Assembly: GCA_963920635.1 (NCBI GenBank)
Contig: OY987303.1
Span: 50,343,223 to 50,407,222, forward strand
DNA length: 64,000 nt
From: Pseudeuparius sepicola
Taxonomy: Eukaryota > Arthropoda > Insecta > Coleoptera > Anthribidae
Direction of reading: 5' to 3'
Shown: positions 23,301 to 35,300 of the stretch, in pieces
Position numbering within the stretch: position 1 is the first letter of the stretch
Layout: every line of letters starts with the position of its first letter
Position numbers and translations under genes: made by a program
The notes under the pieces: model-generated
Databases searched by the model: none
What the model was told of the DNA's origin: nothing
The model's input: the letters and a program-made list of their open reading frames with translations, nothing else

Positions 23301-26300
23301 TAATAATAATCCTTCTGTTTCATCAGACAACGAAGACGTCATTGGAGGCCAAGAAGTAACGTTGACAGGTATATAAACTTTAGTTGTCCGTTAGTTTACA
23401 CTTCTTTATTCAGAGACATTTAATAATGTAGTCAAGTATTCCAATGAAAGGAAAAATATATATGAAAAATGAGAAAGCCGCAATTGGAATTTTGAATTTT
23501 AAACACTTTTCATTTTCAAATTATTTCCATTTCCTATTGTATTTTCAATGACCTATTATGTCGAAATATTTTGATAAAAACTATAAATAATTTTTTTTCT
23601 TTTGAAGAAAAACTGTTTAAAAAGAGATAAAGAAATCACTCTAGTCGCATCTATAAAAACGCTTCTACTTATGTTTTCTTGAGTTGGGAGTTTTCTATTA
23701 GGAGCACCATATATAAAGAGTATTATTTTTTGTCCTCGGCTATCTATGTTCATGCTCTTTTAATATCATGGTGTTTGATTACTGCCTGTGAGTATGTTTT
23801 TTGTTTTGTTTTAGAAACCTATCCTTCATCATTATTGTTGCTTATGACAAATTATTATTACCTGCTACTGTACTAGATTATTAAATGATCTAAAAAAGGC
23901 TTTATGTGTGTTAATATAAAAATATTTTCATAAACCTCTCTAATTTGTTCTGTTTTTTACAGAACTTGTTCCAGTACAGTTTTGTGAAACCCAATCTACA
24001 AAAGAAGATGCCTTAAAAGAAAGCTCAGACATCAAAAGTCAAGTAACATGGGGTTACAGCTGAGCCTTCATGTAGTTTTTGGAATTCTGAGTCAGATGAA
24101 CCGTTCGATGATAGAGACCATATTATAGATACAATAAATGGTGATGACACCGAAAATGAATAAAGCATTTTTTAAGCTCCATTCAAAGTTTACAATTTAA
24201 ATATTATTTTTGTTTTGGTTACCATTGTTCCTTATTATTATAGTGAAAAGAGATATATGTAATATTTTTTCAATAAATAATTGTGTCAATTGGTATAAGT
24301 ATTTCATTTTTTTGCTAAAAATGCTTTTGGGTATATTCAAAATTTGGTTTTCAATATACACCATTGTTATTATTCATACCCTATGACAATTTTTCATTTA
24401 TGATAATTACAATCAAAATGCAAAACAATCAAAGTTAAAGGCTGATTATCTCAGAACTCTGATTTTAGACTTATACCACTTTACCCGCCGGGACGCCAAT
24501 TACTTTCGACCTTTCCTTTTCTGCACGAACCATTTCAACGTTTCCAGCGCACGAAACTGTGCGACCACATATTCGACTGCCCCGACCACACGGACGAGAT
24601 CGTATGCATGCACATCCCGCCCAAGAACCCGTCGGAGCCCAGCTGCAGCGTCGGCTTCTTCCCGTGCAGCGGCGAGTGCCTGCCGCTGGCCGAACGGTGC
24701 AACGGCAAGGTCGACTGTCGCGACGGCTCCGACGAGGTCAACTGCACGTCGGTCGATCGCGTCTACCAGGTGATGCACATGGACGAGGACCGCCGCGGCT
24801 CAAACAGCACCGCCGTCAAGCTGCACTGGTGGGCGTCGACCAGCGACAACGTGGAGTTCATGCCGGCGATAAGGGCGGCCGACGGCGGCAGGTGGAGGAA
24901 CGCGACCTGGCTGACGAACAGGACGGAGTACACGTTCGCGGGGCTCAAGCCGTTCACCAAGTACAACATGACGGTGTACATGAGGCTTAGGGGCAGCGAG
25001 TACGTCTCGCCGCCGATCAAGTACGTGGTGACGAGGACGTTGGAAGGTGAGGGACTGTTTACTTTGATTTTTCAGGGCGGCATGTTCACTACGAAAAGTT
25101 ACGGCTTATGTCGTCCTGGCCCAATACTATATGACAGACCCGAGCATGTGTCGTAATTTTATTGTTATTTGCTGATGTACAATTTACATTCTTATAGTAA
25201 CTGGTTGTCTTTGCAATCAAAGCATTATGTTAATAGGGTACCTGACAAAATTTTCTTATTAATAAAAATATATTGAGCATTCGGTTTCTAGGTGCCACTA
25301 AAATTGGTGATTAGAGTTACTTAAACTTGTTACTATGTAACTTTAAGCAACCACATTTTTATAACAGTTGTGGGGTACATCCACCGCCCTCGTAAAATAA
25401 ACTGGATCGCCATTGGGCCCTAGTCCCTCCACCAATTTTTAACCATCCGGCAGAGGGTGCTGGCACCCGCCTGGATAGCAGCCATATTGTGTGCATTCTA
25501 GGGGATTTAGAGCGCTTTCTTGGGGAAAAGCGAAATTTGTGGTGGCAACACAAAATGACATTTGACAATGGCCAACCACGTGCATTTGTCATTTGACAGC
25601 CAATGGCGTGTGTGCGCAATATGGCCGACCTTTCGGCAGAACATATATATGTATATAAGTGGGACAAATGATTGTATTGGAAAAGCAGTCCAGTTTATTT
25701 TACGAGGGCCGTGGGTACATCATAAACTTATAGTGAAATCTATTACCAAAAGTTAATGGCTGCCATTTTAAGCTTTTTACTGTTAGAGGTTAGGTTTAAA
25801 TTCATCAAGGAAAATTAACTACAAGGTTATTTTATGATCTATTTCGTTACATTTTTCGACATAAACTTATGAATTAATCATTATGTATCATATTTATAGC
25901 TGTTTAATAAAAATAAATAAAAATCGAAAATTACTAATTCCATCAAAAATTTGTTAAGGCTCAATGTACATACGTACGTATGTGGTGATTCAACAGTTTG
26001 ACCATAAAATGGCTTTTTTCGATCTGTAGCGAGTAACATGCATAATTTAAAACTTTCGGTCAATACAAATTTTAATCTAAGTAATTACTCACATTTTGAG
26101 GCAAAAATTATTTAAAAATATTTATCACAACGGCCGTTATTAGGCTTTTTGCGCAAATACTAATAACGACCATTGTGATAAATATTTTTAAATAATTTTT
26201 GTCTCAAAATGTGAGTAATTATTTAGATTAAAATGTGTATTGACCAAAGGTTTAAAATTATGCGTGTTACTCGCTACAGATCGAAAAAAGCCATTTTATG

Positions 26301-29300
26301 GGTCAAAATGTTGAATCACCACGCACGTGCTTAACACATATTATTTCAGAGGCCGTGAATTTTCTCGAGGTAAAAACCAATTTCACCCGATGCAGAAAAA
26401 GTTGCACGTGGATTTATTGCTATCTTGAGGTCAAGTCTTCTTTTTATATAATCAAACTAGCGATGACTGATGTATTAATAAAGACTGCTCACGGCTGTCA
26501 TGTTTGACAGTTCTCTGGCTCACCATACGCTTCCCGGAGACAAAATACAATGCAAAATACATTGTTGACCATAGGCACCATCTACTTTTCAGAATATGAA
26601 GCTATAGCCTTGACAAGTCTTATTAATACATCAGTCAACGAAAATAGCAAACATTTAAAGAAACAAAATGAGATATGTCAACTTTGAGAAAATGAACTGT
26701 CTAATTCAAACAAACGATAAAGATGAAATTCTTTAATATCACAATGCAATAATGTTGTAAGACATGCACAGTTTGAATAAACGAGAAGTTTTTTTAAGTA
26801 ATCAGAAGAACTAAGGACACAGTTATAAATTGGTTGATTTAAGGCATATGGTTTTCTTCATTGTAACTGCGAAGTTCTCGCAACTCCTTAACGTGGCTTC
26901 AAATTTTATAATATCAGTAATGGTTGCTTCTCTGCAACACTTATTAAACAAAAAATGCTATTTGGGAAAGTATGCTTACTATTTGTTCATAATAATTTTC
27001 AACTAATGTGGCGTTAAGGCCTTAAGGCTTTAAGTGCTGCTATGTTTGATATTAGTATTGCGACGTTGCCTTCACAAAAAAAAAATACTTAAAATTATAG
27101 GGTCATTTTGTACAGCAATGAACAGTGAGTTCAATAATTATTGGTAACAATTTGGAATAAAATAAAAAACATCACTAAATTAACTTAATATAAACAAATT
27201 AAATTTTGATTATATAGCATATACAGTAAGCAACATATTGTATTGAAATTTGGCATAAGTAGCTTTTTATTATGCCAGTTTCTTTTGTGTTTTTAATTTT
27301 TGAATAATATGTAGGGGGCAATAGCTACGCTGACTTTTTTGACTTTTATGTTATATTATGTAATGTAAAGTTCAAAAAAGTTGTTCTTGTTAAGCTGCAT
27401 TATTACTTTCTTGTTAAATAGCCTTGTGCCAGCATGAAAACTTGTTGAGAACTAGAGAAATTTTGCAAAAAGCATACATTTTAGGAAACCATATTTTTCA
27501 AGTAAACAGTAAATATGAACTGTTAAAATTAATAGTTTTATAAAAATAATTAGGTGCTTTTAGTTTTTTATAATTTAATATAGTTGTTGGTCCGGGTCAT
27601 CTATTGATATAATAATATTATACAGGTAAATTAGAAGCCATCATTCCGAATGATTTCTATGGTTTTAGGTATTCCCTCGGAACCATTCAACCTGACGGCG
27701 AAACAAAAGAATGAATCGCACGTTTTGCTTTCGTGGCAGGCACCTCTGGAACCGAAGGGCATCATAAAAAGTTACCAGATCACGTGCATTCTAGGAGACT
27801 CCAAACTAACCCTAACTGATAACAAAACATCCTACTTGTTTTCGGCCTATTTCCAACATAACAAGACTTACAAGTTCTATGTAAGTAACAATGATAATAT
27901 CAAGACCATAGAGTGAACAGGGTGAAGAAGTCCATAGAATAATTGTCCATTGTAAAATATCCTTCAGCTGATTAAACTGTAATAGTATATATTTTTTTAA
28001 ACAAAAGTGCAAAACATGGTCAAGCACCTATGTCTATAAAAATTGGCAATCTTCGTTCTTTTTCCAAAAGTGTCCTTTACCAGACTATTTCCCTTTCAAG
28101 TTCTTCACGATTATTTTTTCAGGTAACCGCTTCCAATGGTTTGTACGAAAGTAAACCTTCCAAAATCGTGGAGCTCACCTTCGACGGAGAATTAGACTTG
28201 CAACCTGTAAAGAATGTGAAAGACAATATAAACGGTTTGTATGTAACTCTGACGTGGGATTACGATGGCAAAGCCGACGGGTTCATCGTTAATTTGCAAC
28301 CCGAAAAGTCCTATCCAAAGGTTCAACAGGTGGACACCAGAAACAAGAACATTACTGTTATGTTGGCACCGGGTGCTGCCTATTATGCTCAGGTGAGGTT
28401 ACTGGATATATTTTGATAGAGTTATGGCATTAACTCATACTATACTTTTTTTGGTGATTATCTACCGACAGTATTTCCTTTTTAACATGTTTTCAACACA
28501 AGAAAAATTGACAGAGATACTTTATTTGATGCCAAAGCCAAAATAAACACACTACCAATAAAGAAAAGTAAAATATATGGGGTGATTTATTCATAAATAC
28601 ATTAATTTTAACAGTTGGTACACGACTCATTTTTGTATTGTAGGCGAATGTTTTACAAAATGCATCCGGAAATTATGGACAAATGTTAACGCTTACCTCT
28701 CTGATGTGCATGGTATGTGAATGACTTGATTATGGATTTGATAAATGCTGAACTTTTTCTTTGTTTTTGTTTATGACATTATCGCTATCACTAAAATTGA
28801 TTGTTGAATTTATTGGGACCTCTTAGTTTCCTTCAGCTACTCCATTGCTGGGTGACCACGACCAGGATGATCCAATATGCCGGGAAAACTCCAATTTAAT
28901 GGAGTAACCAAACAGAAAAACACGATTACTGCTGCGAATTTACAACAGTTGTTTGAATGTGCCACCATTATTCTCGATGCACAGAGGTTCATACGGTCAA
29001 TTGCCAACTGACGGATGCGAAATAGCCCTGGCTTGTTGCGGATTTGTTCACTGGCCATTGAGAATGACCACTTTCTCGTTAAAATGAACTTCAAGCACTT
29101 TTACTTGGGGCACTATTTTTTCCACTTACTAGTTCACTGATAATCCTTTTTACTGCACAGAATCGCTTCTAGGGTAGGTGGTTGTGTTCTGCGGGTGTTC
29201 TGCTGCCTCTGAAATAACGTCAACATTAGTCAACATCTATGGGGTGTAGTCGCTTAAACTTACCGAGAGTTCCGCTGAGGTTGTTTCCAACACCAACGAC

Positions 29301-32300
29301 ACACTCTTCTCGTTTCTTCTTTTCTTGGACTATCTTCTGTTTGTTGTTAGCGATCCATATTTGCATAAGAATCGTCGCTGTGGGGGCCGGTGGTCCTCCG
29401 CCTGTTTAGTTTTAGGTACTCTTGAATATTTTCTCATATTTCCTTCTGATCTTTACAGCTGGTCTGTGCTTTCTTTTCCTGTTTTCAGGTATTTTACCAG
29501 GTATAGCCTGATGTGTAACCTACCGAGTCTTAGTATTATTACTGGGCGAGCTAGGGGTGATGGGTTGCTGACTCCTCTAAGTTTCTTGTCTCCACTTTAC
29601 TGAGGAAATTATAAGGAAAGCATTGCAACTTTTGAAATCTCACGAATCGTAAGCAAATGTCTTCCACCATAACATCTCATTCACATATGTTCAGGTGCAC
29701 CTCGTTATGTGGGATTTGGGATAAATAATAAATTCAAATTTGCAGTACAATTTTTTTTGCGTTTTCGGAAACCCTTATGTTATTGATGAATTGTTGTATT
29801 TAGGAATAAACCACATATAAAATCTATTAAACTAAGCCAAAAAATAATTTTAAAGCAATTCTGGCTCTCATCTGGTACTAAATTTCAAATTAAATGGTGT
29901 CATATACTAAAATCTCCCTAACTGTACACTAGATTGTGACGGGTAAATATTTATTTCATGTCCCTAGAATTTCATTTCATTTCTGTTCTTTGAAGCACAG
30001 ACAAGAAAAAGTCTATGGTTTCTGTATCTGAAGTTAGGTTAGAACCACAGAATATCAAGGTTAAGGTTAGACCTCTGCTCAGAAAAATAAAAAACATAGA
30101 AGTGGCATCTGTAGATTGAAATGTTTGTAAGGGGTAGCACTTTTTATACTCTATTATTTATTTACTAGTTAAAGTTTAACAGCGTTGCCAATTAAATAAT
30201 TTATATTAATTATAAATAATTAAAATAATCTTCAAGATCAAATTGCAAATAATAGTTTTTCAACAGTGGTTTCCGTTGTATGTAGGGACTAGGGACATAC
30301 CCAATCAGTTGCAAATACGTTTGCTTTGAAGTAAATAATGGTAGATAATATATGTTATTTATGTATTGATGAGATAAAGTCTGCCTGACTAATAGGTGAA
30401 TCTAGTATTTATAATTATCTAAACACTTATTAGGCAGTATTTCTATACTACGTGTAGTACTTTAATCTGTGATACAACTAAGGAAACAATAATATAGGTA
30501 CTAGGTAGCTACAATTACCAATACCAATCGCACAATCTGACAAACGCGCAAATCGGCCAAGAGTGTGCCTCACCTTGTGTTTGACACAACTGGCGCTGCG
30601 TCTTTTAGAAGCAATTTTTCGCTGTTTTTAAGTGTCTGTTAAGTATTCGTCGGTTTAAAATGCTTATATAGACAATTAAGTTATACGTTATGGGCAAAAA
30701 AAGTGTATTGTTTGCAAATCAAGCAACTCGCCAAAGGAGGTTACATATCATGCGTAAGTACATAGGCGTACCTAGTTCGGGGCACGGTAAAAGATATACC
30801 TTTACCACCAGAAGGAAAATAATTCTCAACATGGGTATCAAACGAAAGGGCTCGATGGGTAGAAAACAATAAGGTGAATGACGTCATAATAATTCTAATA
30901 TGGCGGCCTCCCCAAGACGGCGGATTGCCTAATTTTTCACAACATCCTCGACATGGGTATCAAATGAAAGGATTTGAAGAGTAGAAAACGATAAGGTGAC
31001 TGACGTTATACTAAATCCAATAGAGCTGATGCCCGATGCCCCAAGATGGCGGATTAAATTTCTTTACCACCCTTCTGAGATGGGAATCAAATAGGTAATA
31101 ATAGAGCACAAAATAAAATAAATAATAAAAAAACCTTTTTAAAAACAAGCTTTTAAGTAAGCCATTTACTAAAACGGATAAAATAAGTTTAGGTTTTCGT
31201 TAAGATAATTCAATGCCAAACTGTGACAAGGTTTTTTAAATCAAAATATATTCTTTGGCATGTACTTGCTTATCAACTAATCACTGTCCGATAAAATTAA
31301 TTGGTACCTACTTTTATGAACATCTCGCGCGACGAGTTTTTTGAAGTGTGGCATTGAATTATCTTAACGAAAACCTGAACTTATTTTATCCGTTTTAGTT
31401 CATGGCTGAAATAAAAGCTTGTTTTTAAAAAGTTTTTATTTTTTTATATTGTGTTCGCCGACCAACTACTAACTGCCAATAACATTGATAAGTTTGAATT
31501 TTAGAATTGACGCGTACTAGTTGTACCTGGGGTTATACTTCAATTTTTATAAAAAAAATTGAGATATAAAGGCAAATATATTTTTCCTATTTTTATAACT
31601 ATTTTAAAAAAATAATAGTTGCGCCACTGCCTTGTAATCGTTAGCACCAGATCTGTCACCCGAACTGTAAACATTATTTTTTTTATTATGGGAACAAACT
31701 TGCCAATACAAAGCCAGTTCTACGTTTTTTATTTTTCTGAGGACCTCTGTCACAAGTTAAGTAATGTCATTTCTAGTGTACAGTTAAAGAGGGAATTTTG
31801 TATAGTAGCATTATTAGAGTGGTAAATATATATATATATATATATTTAGATATATGCCTACAAGACATCATTAGAAGGACCACGATATTCCTTACTGATA
31901 CCAATGGCAGGCACCAAGTTGCCAGTGATCGATTCTTTGCAAGCGCCAGACGATGCATCCACAACCGTCAAGTTATCTTGGAAGAAACCTAATGACAAAC
32001 GCAACGTCTCTTGGACGTACGGCATATATTACGGCACGAACGAGGAACAACTTTTAGAGAGTAAGTTTCACGATAATAAAAAGCACTCAATAATCACACG
32101 ACTGTTTTTCAGAACCCATGTTCCGGACGTCAAACCTGACGGCCCGCGTGGCGAACCTGCACCCGTGCCAAACGTACCTGTTCGCCGTGGGCGTGATCGG
32201 GCCGATCGGGGTCGGCCCGCTGGCCGGCAACCTGAAGACGATAAGGACATCGCTGCTGGCGCCGCCGCGGAGCATCGAAGCGAAAGGAATCGACGAGCAC

Positions 32301-35300
32301 ACGGCAAACCCGAAATTGGAAGTGTCGTGGGAGTCGTGCCCGATGAGCAACTCCACGTCGTACTTGGTGAGTTTATTTTTAATGGGCTAATACAATAAAT
32401 GAAGAACCCCGGGAAGGAGCGTGTTTGGGATTAACGCGCGACCGGGATAGTTCCTGCATATGGTGAGATGTCGTTTCTATTTCACAGTGGCGTGCACCTT
32501 TGAGTGGTTTCAACAAACTAATCGAGGCAGAAATCATCATTTTTCGTAAAATGTCCCTACAATACAGACCAAAAATTATAAGGCACGTTTATGTTTAGGA
32601 ATCCTTGATAATACATTTTAGGAATCCTTGATAATACAGCAATTCTAATTTTAAATTTCCAATTATGAAGAAGTTCATAAACGCCTATGCCACTTTGGTA
32701 CATGGCCTCAAAAGTTCATTTAAATTACAAAATTACTTACCGATGGATTATTATCCTCAAACATTTAGTTTTGCAAGCCAGGAAAGAGCCACAAACCGCA
32801 CAGCTAATCATAAAAGTATCGAAACACCACATACTGGCACCTATCACCGCGTCGGACATCAAAATATTGTGTCAAAACTTGGTTCCTACACAGGGCGATT
32901 TCTGTCTAATGTTGGGTTAATACAACAATTTTTTAGTTTTTATCCGATTCTATGGGGTGAGAAGGCTCCACGGTATTTAAAAAAAACTCGGTCGGTTGGG
33001 ATTCACCCGAAAAAAAAATTGAAATACAAAAGGTTCCGTCATTATATGGAAAAACATGTGGCAACCCTTATCATATTTCCCCTACAAGAATTATTTTTAT
33101 TTTAATAATATTTTGATTGCTAACCTAACTAAACTCTGTTCAACGAATGTTCAGCTTACCCAGGGTAAGCTGTGCCTACGTCACAACTCCCGTCCTTGTC
33201 TGTCTCGTGAATATACGACCAATATCTATAGATGGCTGGAGCATTTATGAGTAGAAGCATTTTGAGCATTTATAAGCAGATCATTTTTAAAAGTGTCTGG
33301 TCATTTGTGGTCACTGACCGCCAATTTTGGAGCATTTATGATCATTTATACAGGGTTAACTATCACTTAGTACAAAACAATTTATGGCAGATAAAGAAAA
33401 ATTAGACTTGCCAAAATAAATTTTCAAAAATTTTCTAACATTTGTCTTAAGACTAAAAATTTTTTTTTCAAATTGTTTAAAACCCCTCAAAAAACGCCGC
33501 CTATGGAAGCCCCCGAGACGTGTCTTGAAATTTCGCCTATGTCAATGGGAGTTACAGGTAGTGAAATAGCGCGGCGTTGCAACGTCTATCGATTTATCCG
33601 GGGATTCACCATGAAATTACGATTTCCTTTTAAAAACTATTACTTTCTAAGGAACATGTAGAATGCCTATGAAACACCTACCTTACTGACATTTCCAGGA
33701 TTGAATATTGCACCATTTAAAAGTCACACAACTACCCAACACAACACAACATTCATCACATTTTCTAAATCTGTTGGGGACCTCTTGTTTCCCTCCACCA
33801 TTCCTTTTGTTTGAAGCGAGGTACTCAGCCTGACGACCACGGAGGAGGATCCCTTCGCCAGAAAAACTCCGAAGGGCAACCAAAAAACACAACTGCACTA
33901 GCACACATTGCACATGCAAAGCACTACAGTAACTGTTCAAAGAGGCCGCCGCCGCCATTCACCTCGATGCACAAATTCACTAGTTTAATTAAATTAAATT
34001 AAACATTTCATAGCGACAGTATTCCAATAACTTGTATGGGTAGTGCTAATGTTGAAATTTATCTCGTGGTTTTTGGGACTAAAAAGGCGGAGAAAAGGGA
34101 AGCTGGAGTGTAGTGAGAAGCCTCGAGCATCGCCCGAGGCAGGAGAAGGAAAATTGTGGAGAATTCGGAGACGCCCTGTGCCCCGGATACAGGAAATCAA
34201 GAGGTGCGACCGGGCTCCCAGGCGACCGGTACTCGGCGCCAAGCCAAAAGCCTCGGAGTGTTGTGTACGAGGGAGCGGCACGATTAGTGAACATCCAAGC
34301 GAGGGAATCAACTGGACCAAAGTTATTGATGCATGGTGGGTGAGTGCATACAGAGATTTGTTTGAGTAAAAAGGTGTTTTCATCCTTCCGAAAACAACGG
34401 CAACACCGCGGAAATCTGACAGTACGTTCCGAAGCCATATTGGACGACTTATATAGAGGCAGAGATTTACATGGAAAATAGGGGTTTTACCCTTTTTTTT
34501 AAATCGTAAAAAAATCTAAAAATATTTTTCTATGTTTTCTTAAGCTACCCTGCGCGCGTGGTAAAATTTTTTGTAGTAAGTGATAGTTAAACCTGTATAA
34601 ATATGGTCAGTTAGAGAATTAGGCAACAAGAATTTTTTGTCACTTATGAGCATTTATGGTGGTGAGTTAGAGAATTGATAAGCATTTTTGGTCACTTATG
34701 AGCATTTATGGTCATTTATAAAAAAAATCCCTCGTTTCCTAACCTATAAAACTACAAAACCATTTCTATCCTAGAGTATTGTGAACGTGAACTGCGTGTG
34801 TTTCCTAGTTTTAGTACCTAGGTACTTTGGGAAATGGTCAAACAAAATTCGATAGTCTGGAATTACTTCAAGAAGAAGTGAAGTAACTTATTTTGTTTTG
34901 AATCTGAATATATATTTTATTTTCTTAATCCTTGATAGGTACTACCCTTGTTTATGGATACTCTAGTTAGCCAATGTCTGACACTGACATAAGGACATGA
35001 CAGAAATAAGGTAGATACAGGGGACAAATTTTGCAAAAAATAAAGTTGGCCAGCTGTTTTTTTGGTAGATTTTAATAGTAGAAAATTAGTAGACATTGAC
35101 TGGGCCACTTTAATATTTGGCGCCATCTGTTGCTTGTATCCAATATTGCTCTCGTATACTTATGACTCTGTCACACATTGGCTAACTAGGGATTCCATAA
35201 ACAAGGGTACTACTTACCTGCTTTTTTTATAATAATGAACAAAATAAAATAAAAATATCTACTAACCTACTTGTACCTATGCGTTGGGTCTTCTAAATCT

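Noticed and set aside
28837..29094. Missing SORL1 exon candidate
   Set aside because: The frame is on the - strand and belongs to an unnamed repeat that recurs at 33.8 kb.
32665..33105. 146-codon + strand frame
   Set aside because: No motif, AT-driven composition, no splice-site fit with SORL1 exons.
34043..34369. 108-codon Arg-rich frame in a GC-rich island
   Set aside because: No motif, all three + frames and two - frames are open there, and it lies inside a TA-flanked element.
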